Shown here piece after piece: positions 19,530-34,145 of a stretch of DNA of 64,000 nt. Source of the stretch: Cytospora piceicola (taxonomy: Eukaryota; Ascomycota; Sordariomycetes; Diaporthales; Cytosporaceae); assembly GCA_023375675.1 (NCBI GenBank), contig JALQBC010000028.1, positions 248,001 to 312,000 of the forward strand, given 5' to 3'. The stretch's first letter is position 1. Each line of letters begins with the position of its first letter. The translations under genes and the position numbers were made by a program. Under the pieces are notes generated by a model. The model was not told the DNA's origin. It saw nothing but the letters and a program-made list of their open reading frames with translations, and did not search any database.

Positions 19530-22500
19530 TACCTTAACCCTAAGCCCGTTTCAGGATAAGAGCTACGCCGCCCCTTCGGCTACCCGGTCTCCGTCTACCC
19601 TCCGTTTATAATCGAAGCTTAAGCCGGCTATATTATAGCCGCCTTACGATAACGCGGTTTTATAAAGGTATATATATATATACGGTATAGTAATCTACTT
19701 ACTTTTACGCTTTACGGAAGTAAATAAAGCGTATTAACCGCTCGTAGTTATTTTTCAGTTACTTAAAACGATACGGTTTCCCTTTTTCTACTTCCTTTAT
19801 AAACCTACTTAGTAATATATCGTATCTGTTTTTCTACGTATTTCTTTACTTTCGACTTACTACTTTTTTATTTTTTATCTTCTTTTAAAAATAAAAGATA
19901 ATTTTACTTCTTTACTCGGTAACTATAATTTTAAGCTATAATAATAATAAAACGTATAGCGATTAAAACGATACGCTTTATAATAAAAAACATTAAAAAT
20001 ATAAAAGAGAATTTAAAGATTTTATAAGTTAAACGTATAATATTATTAAAACCTTATATTAAATTTACTATAAAAAATTATAAAAAGGTTTTTTAAGCTT
20101 AAACTAAATAAGCCTTTTCTTTTATTTACTTTTTACTTTTTATTTATCTTTTATTTAGTTATTAACTACTTTTTATTAGTTTAGTTTTATATACTATATA
20201 AATATAGATTTTAGTATTTAGAATTAAGTATAAATCTAGCTAGCCGATAATAATATAAGATATTAAAAAAGCGTAATAGCTTATTATAGAAATTTCTTAT
20301 TATACTTTATTAAGATATTTAATAAGCTTTAGCTTATTTAAAGTTTAAAAGAGATATATAATAAGTAGAGTTTTACTACTATTACTATAGTTAATATAAT
20401 ATAAAAGAGTTTTATCGCTATAGCTTAAAAGCAGATCTTTAATAAAATCGCTTTAAAGATTAGCTATTAACTTTACCTTACCCGACGTTAAAAACCTACT
20501 AACGCTACTAATATAAGTTTTATAACTTAAGTTATTTAAGTAAGCTTTCTTTAGTTTTCGAGAATAATTTAAATATACTTTAAACTAATAGCGATTTAAT
20601 AAATAAATAATAACTTTAAAGAAAAGTATAGCTTAAGTATAAACAGCTAATATAAGAAAGTCGTTATAATATATTAAAATATTAAGTTACTTTTATAAAC
20701 TTTTTAAAAACGTATTAATAATATCTTTATACTATAGTAAGCTTAAGTTATTATATATTTATACCTCTTTATCTTATATATTTCCGGATATAAGCTTAAT
20801 ATACTTAAAAATATTAAGTAAAAAAACTTTTAGCTTTATCTTTTATTAGATTTAAACGAACTTAATAAGTTTTACTTATTCGCCGATTTTACTTTTTAAT
20901 TTAATAAACTAAAACGAAAAGTCTTAATTAAATTAGATATAAATCGGTAGATACCTGCTTATTAATATAAAAAGCCCTTTTACTATCTTTAGCTTTAAAC
21001 TAATATATACCTTATAGCTTTACCTTTTCGATAACTTTAATATTTACTCTTTTTCTTAACTTAACCTATATTATCGTCGTTAAAGCTATTTAATAAAACG
21101 TTTTTAATACCGGCTATTATACTATTAGCGAAATATTTAGCCGGCTTCGGCTTAATAAAATAAGTATTATCGTTTTCGAGTAGAAAAAGAAACGTTTCGA
21201 GTAACGTATTTATAAAATAAGCTATAATACCTTCCGTATATATTTTAAACGGCTTTATCTTATTATAAGTATAAAGAAACTACCTTATTTATACTTTTTA
21301 TAAATTAACGTTAACGTAAACTTTAAAAGTAAAGTAATACTTTATTTCTTTATATATTAACGTAGTTTTTTATAGTATACTAACTAATTATAGCAGATTA
21401 TAAATAAAAAAATACCGTCGTCTTTTAAATATCGAATATTTAGCTATACTAAAAAAGTTTATAACTAAAGTTATTAATCTGTATATATACGTTAAGATAT
21501 ATAGGGCGCGGCTTTTAAAAACTTTACTAACGATAATAAGTAACTTTTTAGATATCTTAATTATATATAGAAAGGTTTCGATTTTACCGCGCTTATTTAT
21601 ATAACTAAAGTATAAAAGCGTAAGATAGAATTACGTCGAAATATAATAGCTTTACGTTAACGTATTTTAAAGCTTACTAATATTAAAGTAAGCTCGGTAG
21701 AAATTACTAGCCTTTTTAATAGGCTTATTTTATATAAAAAATAACTAAAAGAGCTAGCTATTATAGTATATTAGGAAACTTACTTTAAAGATAAAACACA
21801 GTTTTACTAATTAAGCCTATAGAATTCTTAGCCGGCTAATAAAAATATTAAACTAAAAGAGATCTTTAATAAATAGAAAGAGAAATACTATACTAACACC
21901 TTTTTTTATACCGATTTAAATATTAACACCTTAATATAAGCTTAAGTACTTATAACTATTTTCGATATCGTCGTCGAAGTATAAGCGTTCGCTACTATAA
22001 CTTAACTAAGTTACTACCTTTTAAATAATCTTAGTATAATCTCTTATTAAAGTTATAACTAAACCTTATTAATAAAAGCCTTATTTTTTAAAAAAGCTAG
22101 GCTAAAGGTACTATAACTTTCTATTAAAAAATAAACGATATATTTAATTTATAGACGTACCTTTTAACGACGGTTTAATATAATAAAACACGCTTATTAT
22201 TATACTACTTAACTATCCCGAGACTTTTCTTATTTTTAATATAAATATATTACTTTTAGCTTATTTAAGTTTAATAACTACGTAAAACAGGCGTACAGTA
22301 AGTAGTATACGTTTAACTTTACTACTATACTTAAATTAAGTCTTAATATCTTATATAGGATTTATTTCTATAATATCGGTATAAGTAGGATTTTAAGCTA
22401 CTTTAATTCGAAATATATAAAAGACTTATATATTAGTAAAAAAAGCCTTATATACGCTATTTACTTAAATAAGTATAAGCTCGATATCGACGTTTAGCTC

Positions 22501-25310
22501 GGCTACCTTATTAATAGGTATAGCGTTCGCCTTACTAAACGTTACCTTTTTTATAGTTTTATCTTTTTATTAAAAGGCGTTTCGATATATATCTATAAAG
22601 TATACTTTTAGTATACGTTTAAACTTATCCTTTATTTAATTTATATAAGATATAACGACGTTTCTGTACTATTTAAAGACTATAAAGTATAGTCTGTTTA
22701 TATTTAAACTATTAATTACTTCGCCGATCGGCTTATAAAAGCGATAAATACTACTAAAAAGCGAAAAATCGACGATATCGGCTTTCCTTAATTTTATATT
22801 ACTTCGACTAAATTATAGTAGCAGGCCGGGTAAAGCGATATTCCGTTAAATACTTAGGTTTCTAACTAGCTAACGGTTATAAGTAAAACTACGTTTAATA
22901 CTTTAAATCTTTCGTTAATCGACCTTATTATATTAAGTCCGGCTCTTTTAAACCTTACTTTATAAGTAGGCGATATTAGTATAAGGTTTTTACTATTGCT
23001 ATAAAGCTTAAACGGCTTAACTGTATATATAAGCTTTATTATAGACTATAGTTCTATAGAAATAAAAGAGTTCGAAACTAATACTTTTATATACTATTTT
23101 ATACTATCCCTTATTATCGGGCTTTTTAGTTTAAGCTTTAGTTATACTTATTTATTCCGCTCGCTTAATTATATAAAAAGGATATATATAGTTAACGAAA
23201 CGTTTACGCTTTATTTACTAAATAAAGATAACGTTATTAAAACGCTATCCCGGGTAGTACTATTTAATACTTTTAAAATAAACAAGAACCTTAATATCGA
23301 TAATATATTTAGTTATCTTAATAGGTAGTATAGTATAAACACTTTAAAGTTTTACTTATTTTATTAATCTGCTTTTATATCTAATAGTCTTCTTATATAT
23401 ATCCGCTACTACTACTTTAAAACCGGCGTTATATCTTACTTAGTCTATATATTATAAGATATTAGCCCGGTAGTCTTTATAAACTATAAGACTTAACGTA
23501 TTTATATTACTATTACTTATTCTTTTACTAAGTTTAAAGTAAAGCCGCTAACTATATCCGATATTAACGTAAATGTTAAGTATAACGTAAATATAGTATA
23601 TAATACTATCTATATCGCTATATTACTACCTATTTTTAATATTAGGTAGTTTAAAAAATAACGGCGATAAGTATAATATAATAAGAATTTTTTAAATAAA
23701 GTTATTATTTAAATACTTAACTCTTTAAAGAATTAAAAAGCTATATTAGATTTCTTTAAAATAAGTACTATACGATTCTCTAATATATTTATATTTTTTA
23801 TTAAAGAAGTAATATATTATATTACAGACTAATAATTCTCTTTTTCCTTAAGTTACTTTCTTTTTAATATACTTAGTACTTTAAAGGTTTAAGCTAACTG
23901 TCGAGGTAAATTAACTTTTCCTATTTATATATATACGGTTCTTTTAAAAGGAAAAGGATAAGTAAAGGAAAGGGGTATTACTTAGTAAAGAGGTTAAAAG
24001 GTTCGATAAAAAGATAGGAAGATATTATTCGATAAGTAGTAAAAAGTATTTATAAGAATCTTTTAGTAATATTATATTATTTTAGGTATATATATTTTAT
24101 ATTATAGTTTAAACGATCTATTCCAGATTTAAAATAATATATAATAAGCGAAAAGTAAAGCTTATCTTTATATTACCTGTCGAATACTATTATATAGTTT
24201 TAGTTATACTTATAAATAGTATAGGTATCGGGTCGGATTATTTTATATATCTTTTTTTTATATTTAAGTTAAAAATAGTTAAAAATATTAATTTTTTATA
24301 TTATAGCTTTTTATAAATAAAAACTTAACTAGTTTAGCTATCCTTAACTTAATCTTTACTAATAGTACGCTATCTTTTAATAAATCCTTTTTTTTAAGGC
24401 TATTTATATTTATTAGAACGGTTATAATATCTAATATTATATATTATTATTAACTTAATATTTACTACTACCGCTTTACTTTCTCTTTTATTATACTTCT
24501 TTATTAAAGATAACCTTATTTAGGCTATTCTTAAAGAAATTAAATAAACTTAACACCTTTAGCTAATACCTATAAAGGCGAACCTCTATTTTAATTAATT
24601 AACTAACGTTTAAAGTAACTTTTAATACTAACTAAATCTATACTTCCTATAGGCTTATAGAGTTAGCTTATTTTAAACCGATCGAAAGATATAGTAGTAT
24701 AGCTAGTTATATTATATATTAATATCTTAGCTTACGTAAGGCTTTAAGTTTATAGCGGAATTATACTGTTACTTAGTATAGCTTTATCGATCGTAATAAA
24801 CACTATTTATTTTTCGTAGTTTATTAAAACCGGTTTTATATAGAATACTAGACTTTTAATAACTACTTTATATACTAAGTTTCTTATTATTAAGGCAGTT
24901 TACCTTTATATATATATTTTTTATAAAAGACTACTTTAAAATATTACTTAGTTAATTATTTATAAATAGATCGAGAAGTATAGTATTATAAAATTTTTAT
25001 TTAAAAAATACTTTTTATAATAATAACTTAAGCTTTTACTTCTTTACTTCTTATACGTTATCGATATCTTAACCCTTTATATATTCTTTAGCAGCTATAT
25101 ATTTAAGTTATTTTCTTTTTTATAAGCGACTATAACTATACTCGGTATTAATTTCCTTAAGTACTTTATCCTTTTTTATTACCTACTAAACTATATCCGG
25201 ATAGTTTAATATTTACTTTTTAAAAGGTAATAGTATACGCTCTTTTAAAGCTCGCTTAATAAACGGCAGGGAGAGCAGATACGCTCTATAGTATATAAAT
25301 AGTAAAAAGG

Positions 25311-25400
25311 CTTATATATCTATAGCCTGTATATTTATAGCTTATATATTTATAGCCTATATATTTATAGCTTATATATCTATAGCCTATATATTTATTA
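25311..25400. repeat. 15-bp tandem repeat, six copies
   Basis: Six consecutive 15-mers of the form CYTATATATYTATAG (cttatatatctatag, cctgtatatttatag and variants) lie back to back. Differences are almost all C/T. Simple non-coding minisatellite. Confidence 0.8.
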
Positions 25401-26704
25401 AGCTTAAGCCTTACTTTATCGGGTTTTTATAATCTAACTTCTTAGCTTTAAGTTTTAATAACTCGAGTATATTATTAAGATTACTTAATAAGGGAAGGAC
25501 TATTACTACTATATTTTCGAAATAGTATATATTCTAATAGTACTATAAACCCTTTTTTAAAATAATTCTCGGTAAAATAACCTTTTAACTATAGTACTTT
25601 TTAAGAGTACTATATTTAATAAAAACTCGGACTAAGTACGTTTTAAAATAAATTACAAATAGTCGTATATTAAAACACTTATATAATATAATAAGTAGTA
25701 TAATTTTATTACTTATACTATATAATATAAGTTAATATTAGTTAAATTAAGTAAGTAGCTATACTTACTGCTATATACTTCTTTAAGTAAGTTTTAATTA
25801 TTTAAAATTATTAAAGTCGGGTAAACCTTTATTAATTAAATATATATTCTATTAGGATTACGGTATAATATAACCTGCCTCGAAATTAAAGCCTTATTTC
25901 CTATAATAGTCGCCTTTACTAGTAATAAAATAACGTTAGTAAGTTTTAAAAATATTATTAAGGTATTAAGATATAATTTTATTTATTTTATAGCGTTTAA
26001 TAAGAAAAATTAAAGATAGCTTATTAAAGATCGTAGTAATAGTTTTTAAAAGTAACGAGCTTTATAAGGTATAGGTAAAGTTCTGCTTTAAAGAAGGTAA
26101 GGAGCCTTAAGATAAAGTATAGGTTTATAATATAACGCGAGTTTAAAATATAAAGTAGGCTTAAGACGAAAAGTAGGTTAAAAACTCTATAACCTTTATA
26201 TCTATTAACTTACTACCGATATTTATATAGCGTTAGTCGTTCTATCGTTTTACTATACTTTTTTATCGGTAAATATATTTATTTATATACTATTAGCTAT
26301 AATATATATAAAAAAAGTAAGTACTATATACTAGTTATCTCGTATAGGTGTTTTAAACGTAGCTTATTATAGTTAAAGCGGTAGAAGATATATTAGTAGC
26401 TATATATATTACTATCGGTAAGTATCGGGAAAGGGCTATTATTATATTAGTCGAAGATAATAAAATTCTATATATTTTTAGTTTATAAAAAGAGTGCCGG
26501 TATAGTATTATTATTTAACAGGTTATAAACGAAGTATATATTAAACTTATAAGTAATATCGGTAATAAAAAGTATATCGGCGTGTTAATAAACGTTACCG
26601 ACAGGCGTTAAAAAGTTAAAGAACTCGATATTCTAGCTAAATACTTACTAAGTTTTAATAAGAGATATAGTAAAGTCCGAAAAAGGTTATATATTATTAT
26701 AAGG

Positions 26705-26926
26705 GTATTATAAGTATAAGTGTTATAAGTATTATAAGTATATATAAATATTATAAGTGTATATAAGTATTATAAATGTATATAAGTATTATAAGTATAT
26801 ATAAGTGTTATAAATATATATAAGTATATATAAGAGTATATAAAAGTATATAAAAGTATATAAGTATATATAAGTGTTATAAGTATTATAGGTGTTATAG
26901 GTGTTATAAATATTATAAGTATTATC
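26705..26926. repeat. AT-rich 9-12 bp minisatellite (TATAAGTAT-type)
   Basis: More than 20 irregular copies of TATAAGTAT, TATAAGTGT or TATATAAGTAT follow one another. Unit length drifts between about 9 and 12 bp. No coding potential. Confidence 0.75.
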
Positions 26927-29900
26927 GATTTTATAAAAATAAAATATCTTAGTACGTCGAAAGTTTAAGTGTATTTATAGGACATTTAGCAGATTAAGTA
27001 TACTGTAATTAAAGGTTACCGTTTCGGGACCGAATATAGTTACGTAATCTTAGTTACTAAAACTTAAGTAAAGGTCTTATAAATTCGATAATCTACTATA
27101 AAGCTTAAAACCTAACTAAATAATTAATCTATTTACTATAAAGGGGCTCTGTTCGTAATAAAGTAGCTATATAGGAACTAAACAGCCGCCTTTAGCCTGT
27201 TTTTTCGTAGGTAGACCTACGAGTAAACCCGACCGCTTAGCTAATTAATATTTTAAATAGCCTCTTTTCGCTTTAAAATATAATAGTTACAATAGCTTAA
27301 GCTTTAGTTATATCGTCTGTTATAAAGTATTACTACGTTTAAATACTATATCTATAATATTATAAAAACGACCTTTTATCGTTAGTTAAAGCTAGCTAAC
27401 CTTTTATTTAATATAATTATATAATAAACGATATATAGATCGGTTAACTACTATATTTTATTAGTATTATATATATAGTTTAACTTTTTAACGTCTTTTA
27501 TATCTCTTACTACTTATTAATAATCGTATAGATTTTAAGTATAAAGGTAATAAGCGAGTGTAGCCTTTATAATAAGCTCGTTCGAACCTTGTATATAATA
27601 GGTAAAGATCTTTTATCTAATATTAAAAAGCTTTACAAAACCTTCGGGTTATTAATAATAACTAGTAAATCGTAAATCGTATAGGTATTAATATTTTCTT
27701 TAAAGTATATCATATATATATCCTCTTTACTTTATAGTATAGTAAGCTTTATAAAGTTTACTATACTTTATAGTAGTAAGGTACTATAATACGCCTAATC
27801 GATAAAACTTTCCCCGGTTTAACGGGCTTTATAGGTTTAGATTATAGTTAGATTAGCGATATTTAATACCTTCCTTTTAAGGTAACGTTTGTTCCCTTTT
27901 ATTATTTTTATATATATAATTAGTATAACAGAAAACCCTGTAAAAAAAAGAAATTAAAACGAATAAGTAATTAGTAAGGTAGCTATAGGTAAACTTAAAA
28001 AGGTATCCGGATTAACAGGTTATAATAATAGCTTAATATACTATATACTTTTTATAATAATCTTACTTATCTGTTTAATTACCTTTATCTGCTTATTTAA
28101 GTTTTGTTTTAATACGTTTTATTACTTCTCAAGGTAGGTCTTTCTTTAATCTTTACCTTATACTTTTAATTAATACTAAATAAAGAAAAAAGTAGATTTA
28201 TTAAATATTAATAGTATTTAATACTTTACCCTACTTAGTTAATAGTAAATAAATAAGTTATACGGTCGGTATATTTATAGTATTACGTTTAGCCGTCTTA
28301 TATAACTTTTTACTAAATATTTAATTTATATATCCTTTCGCGGTATAAGTTTTATTACCTTTTAAATGATTATAAGAAGGAGCTAAAGATCTTTAGGTTA
28401 GGTAAATAAAAAACGTAACCCTTATTACCTTCCGCTGTTTAACCTTAAATTTAGTATTTAAGTATATATTTTCGCTATATATAAAGCTTATAAGTAGTAT
28501 AATTTAACCCGCCTACTTTAGTTTTTTTACTTCGCCGTGTATTATTATATAGTAACTAAGGTAAAATATTAAGTATACTTTTTCGGGATAAAAAGCCTAT
28601 CTCTGCGGCTAAATTTTATCCGAGCTACTTAATAAAGTAGAATAACTAATCGGATATCGTATAAGCTACGCGCTAGTACTTATATAATATATAGCTCGTT
28701 TTACAGCTAAAGACTAAAAACTACGAGTAGGTTAAGCTTCGAAATTTAAGCTAAATTTTTATATATACGTATACGCCTATATACAGATTTATTATAACCT
28801 ATATAGCCTTTTAGCCTTATTATATTTAATAGCCTTTTCTTACCCTTTATAGCCTTTTATTTAGCTTTAAATACGTCTTTTAATAACGTATTCCTATAAT
28901 TTAAAACTACGTACTTCCCGACTTAGCTAGTTCGTTTAATATAGTCGCTTATTAAAGTAATTATTTTAAAGTCTAATATAATTTAAATAGCTTAAAGTAA
29001 CCTATATAAAATAAAAGAATAACTTATATTATACGTTTATTTTTTAAACGAAACTTAGTAACTACCTATATCTCCTTACTTTAATAAAGTCTAACCGGTG
29101 CTTTATTTAGGTTTACTAATATTACTATAAAGTTAGTTATAGGATTTCTTAGCTAGTTAGTCCCGGAATTCTGTTTATAGCTAACTAAGCTTTTAAGTTT
29201 TAATAAAGCTACGTTAAGACTTAACCTGCTATAGGTTAATAGCTAAAAGCTAAAGCCTTTACCTAAGTAAGACGATTACGATATATTATTATCGTTATTT
29301 AAGATGTATATAACTGTAAGCGGTATTATCTTTTTAAGATATATTTAACTAACCCGATTTAGTATATAATACTATTATATAGGCCTACCTATAGTATATA
29401 TCTATATAGTAGCCTTAAACTAACCTTTAAAATTAGAAACTTTAAAAAAACTAGCTAACTAGTTTATAAACAGATTATAAATCCCCTTATTTTATAATAA
29501 AGATATCTACGCTTTTACTATATATAATAAAAGACTAAGATATATTAGAGATTATATAAACCTCGGAAAACTTAGACCTTATAAGTATTAAGGTATTATA
29601 ACCTATAGCCTTAACTCTTTTTATATACCTTTACTAACTATAACTTTACTAACTATAACCTATTATAGTTATTAAGTAATATACTATTAGTTAAAGCTTT
29701 AATAAATTACTAACTCGGCTTTATAAGTATAAGTACTAAAAGGGGTAAAAGGATAGTAAGAGATAGTAAAAACGACAGAATACAAGAATAACAGCTTATA
29801 ACTATATAAATTATACCGCCGGAAGGTATTTTATATACAGGAATAGTTACTCTATAGACTCTTTTACTAGCTAAGATAGCTATTTAAATAGTTAAATAAT

Positions 29901-32900
29901 AATATTATATAGTTAGTAACGAATTTAAAAAGATATTTACTAAGTCTAGCTTTATTAGCGATAAACATTAGTTACGTAATTTAAAGACGTAATATATTAA
30001 ATAAGACCGACTACTATAAATAAAGCTTAATATCGAAGTATTCGGTAACTATTTAAATAGGTAACTTTTAAAGATATATTCGCCTTAGTTTATAGTAGAT
30101 AACTAAACTAGTCGTTTTTACGTAGCTTAGCTAATTTATTATATTATTATAAAGCCTTTTATTACTTAATAAATATTATTACTAAAGCTAAGCTAGCTAA
30201 ACCTTTTATATATTAAAGATATACCGTTTAATAAACGCTTTTACTCTTTCGATTTTTTTAACTATAAAAAGGCTAAGGCCGAAGCCGATACCCCTTCCTC
30301 TTTTATTAATAAGATCGTTACCTTACCGGTATACTTACCTAAGTAATAGAAGTATATCGAAGATATTACTAAAACTTTAAACTTAAATATACTATTAGCC
30401 TTAATTTAAGCAGACCTTACTTAAAGATCTTTTACGGTATTTTTTATAGTCGGCGGTAAAATTAACTTAACTACTAATAATTCCGAGACTAACAGAAAAA
30501 AAGGTCCTGTTTCGATACGCTAAAACTTAAGGCTTTAAAAACAATATATTTATAAAATAACCTTTCCCTTTAAAGATATTATAGCCGATTAAGCTAGTTT
30601 TACCTAGCTATATTAAGATTACGCCTTTATAACGTTTAATAAAGATAAACTAAAAGTACTCGATAAGTCTTATAGTAAAGTATATAAGTTAGATAAGTAG
30701 TATTTCTTATCTAACTACTTTCCGGATAATAATAATATTATAGAGAAGATTATTTAAACCTTAACTTTCCTTTATAGTACGTATAATACTTTTAAAAGGG
30801 TACGAGTTAAACTTTATAAGCTAAATATAAGTACCGTCTTATATTATTTTTTATTTACGTTATTTTAATTTTAAGAAATATTCTAAATCTACTTTATACT
30901 ATCGGAAAGATATAAGTTATATATAAATATACTTCGTTTTAATATATAGCTAAAATTATTAGTAGTTTACTTTTTAACTTAGTATAAAGGTAAGTTATCT
31001 TATACTACTTTATAACTTAAAGTAGCCGTTAATTATTCTTAAGAGGCAGGCTTATAATCTGCCGTAATAATAAAGAGAGAGTTTACGATTAAAGGCCTTT
31101 AAGTTTAATATATATATAATAAGCAGCCTTCTACTTAAATAAAAAGTACGAAGTTAGTAAAGTAATAAATAGCTATTAGGTAACTCTAACCTTTAATTTA
31201 TACTAAGTCTTTTTAGTTTTAAACCTTTAAAGCACTACTATTAAAGACAAATTTACTACGCTTATATAATTTAATAAGCTAAAAGAACTCTTTAATTATA
31301 AAGGGTACTTAAAAAAGCGTAAGTAATTCGTCTATTACCTTCTCTTTTTTTATACTTATTAGTTACCTTTAACTAATAAGTACTATTAGTTTTACTATTA
31401 CTTAATACTATTTATATACTTTTTACTACCTTATAAAAAATATCGAAAAGCAGCTTAAAAGTATAAATATATTAGTATTCTAAGTATTTAAGCTTTTAAG
31501 GTATAATATACAAGTTACTAATATAATTAATAACAGAAAGTATAATCGGGAACTAATAAAAGCTTAAAAACATTAAAAGCGCGAGGATTATAAAAAGTAA
31601 CTTATAAAGCTTTAAAATAAGTACCCGGAAATAATAAACTAAAGCCGTTCCGACTTTTCTTAAAGCTTTAAAGATAATAGTTCCTCTAACGCTAACAACG
31701 CTAATAACCCGCCGGATACTATTAAGTATTATATAAGTAAAGAGTTATATAAGCTATACGTTAAAAACGACTAAAAGGAACTTTTTAATTAACCTTCCTT
31801 AAAAAAGTTTTATTTCGATAAGTATTATAAAAGGAAGAGATACGTTATATTAGAAAAGGCTTATAATCGGAAAAAAGTTACTTAGCTTAATAATACGCCG
31901 TTCGAATAAGCTTCCGAGCTTATTTTATTAGCTATTATAGTAAGTTTAAAACCTCCGGCTTCTCGACTTTATATAACTAGTTCGTTAAAATTATATATAA
32001 AACAGGAATTAGAACTTTATATAAAATTTAGCTATAGTAATTTTAATAAAGTTTAACTAAAATAAATTAAAAAAAGTATAATATATAAAACGCACCGGTA
32101 TATCTTATTAAATATAGTTCGAGGTTATAATTAATTTTACCTTTTCCCGGGAAACCCTTCTTTATTATTTATAATATATTTATTTAAATATAGCTACTTC
32201 TTTTATCCTCTTTATAATTTAACCCCTTTATTACTTTTCTATTCTTTTTACTTAAAACGTCCTTATTATAGTATTTCGGTAAGCCGCTTTTATCCCTTCT
32301 TCTTATATACCTACGAATTAACTAGTAATAAGTAAGTATCGTTATAGTCCGAAATATACTATTACTACTTTCTGTTTTTTAACTTTTTATCTACTTTTTC
32401 TAATAAAGTATAAAAATATTTTTAGATTATATAATAGCTATAGTATATTATAATTAACTACCTCGTTATTACCGAATACTACTAATTCGGGTCTTATAAT
32501 TTAAAAAGAATCGATATTAGTAAATACCGTCTATTATAAAGTAGTAAAAAACTCTTATAGGTAAATAAACAGTTTACTTAGTTAGTTTAAAACACGCTAT
32601 CTATCTTTTAGTTTACAATATCCTTTCGGTAGTATTAAAGTATTTACTTAACTTAAAGTTTACTAACGTAGTAAAGCTTAGCCTACGGCGTTTTTATTAC
32701 AATTAACAGATAATAGTATACTCTTTTTCGGTATATATACTATAGTATACGCCGGCGTCTATATTACCGAGTAAAGAGCAGGTTCTATACTTATTATAAA
32801 GATCGGTCGGGGAAGAAGCTTTATAGCTAGCTATACTCTTTTCTAATACAGAATCTTAAAGCTAAGCTATTAAAACGTAACTAAGCTAAAAAGATACGGT

Positions 32901-33462
32901 TTTAATAGAGATTAGCCGGACTTTAATAGTCTAAAACTCGATACTTAATATAGCTTTAGTAGTAAAAAGCTCCCGGTTTAAAATATTTTAAAAAAACTCG
33001 ATACTAACAGAATATAAGAGTAGCTTCCTGTTATTATATTCTACGGCTAAGATTAGTTAGTTAAAGTAAAACTCGAGTTATAGTTCTGTATTTATATAAG
33101 TATATACCTACGCTAACTATAATAATAAAAACCGCTAAATTATATCTTATAAAAAATAAATCTTTATCGGAAAGAGAAATATTATTATAACTAAACTTAT
33201 TATCGTTAAAGATTAAGATTACGTCGTCTTAAGAGATTTTAGTTTAACTAAAATATAAAGGTAGATTATTATACTAATACGATACTAATCGAAAGTAAAG
33301 AAATATAATATAAATATAAAATTACCTTTTTAGTTTTTCTTTAAAAGGAAGGGTAATAGTAGCGAAGACTTATAAAAGGTTTATTCCTCTTTTTTATTAA
33401 ATCTTTATTTCCGGATTATATATTTTATAAGTCTTATCTAAAAATTATTATTATAATCGTAG

Positions 33463-33538
33463 ATTATAGACTATAGGCTATAGGCTATAGGCCGAGGCTA
33501 TAGGCTTAAGGCTATTAAGCCGAGGCCGTAAGCCGAGA
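33463..33538. repeat. 7-bp tandem repeat (CTATAGG)n
   Basis: Units of ctatagg, with gccgagg and cttaagg variants, run through this stretch. The CTATAGG/GCCGAGG alternation is what a GC-rich heptamer would give after partial C-to-T and G-to-A change. Confidence 0.65.
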
Positions 33539-33777
33539 TAGCTATTACTAGACTAGTAAATCTAAATTAATAACAAATATCTTTAAATATAACGACCGGC
33601 TACTTTAAATCCCGGTAAACTTACTAGTTAAACCTTTAATTTAATATTAAGTATAAAAACCTTATAGGTATTATACGGCCGTAACTAGTAAAATACCGGA
33701 AATCCGGCTTACCGCTAAGCCTTACCGGTTAAGTTACTAGGTTATTAGCTTCGAATATAACCGGATCTTTAAACGCG

Positions 33778-34145
33778 TTTACTAATTAGCAATTTAATTA
33801 AAAAGATTAAATTAATAGCTCTACTTATAAATAGTTTAATTAGTAAGGCTGCGTACTTTACTAGTTAATAACTTAACTAAGAAGATTAAATTAACAGCCT
33901 TTTATCTATAATAGTCTAACTAATAAAGCTATAACGTTTTACTAGTTAATAACTTAACTAAGAAAATTAGATTAACAGCCCTTTACCTATAATAGTCTAA
34001 CTAGTAAAGCCGCGTATTTTATTAGTTAACGACTTAACTAAAAAGATTAAATTAATAGTCCTTTACTTATAAATAGTTTAACTTAGTAGGTCTACCTGCT
34101 TATTAGTTAACGGCTTAACTAGTAGGATTAAGCTATTTATAAAAC
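33778..34145. repeat. About 80-bp tandem repeat, 4-5 copies
   Basis: Copies anchored on TAGTTAATAACTTAACTAA recur with starts near 33,782, 33,861, 33,942, 34,022 and 34,103, a spacing of 79-81 bp. Each copy continues with aagattaaattaacag, then a pyrimidine-rich tract and atagtctaactaRtaaagc. Copies differ mostly by transitions. Confidence 0.8.

Noticed and set aside
19536..19550. Telomere-like string taaccctaa near the island border
   Set aside because: Only one unit occurs; telomeric DNA would show many tandem copies.
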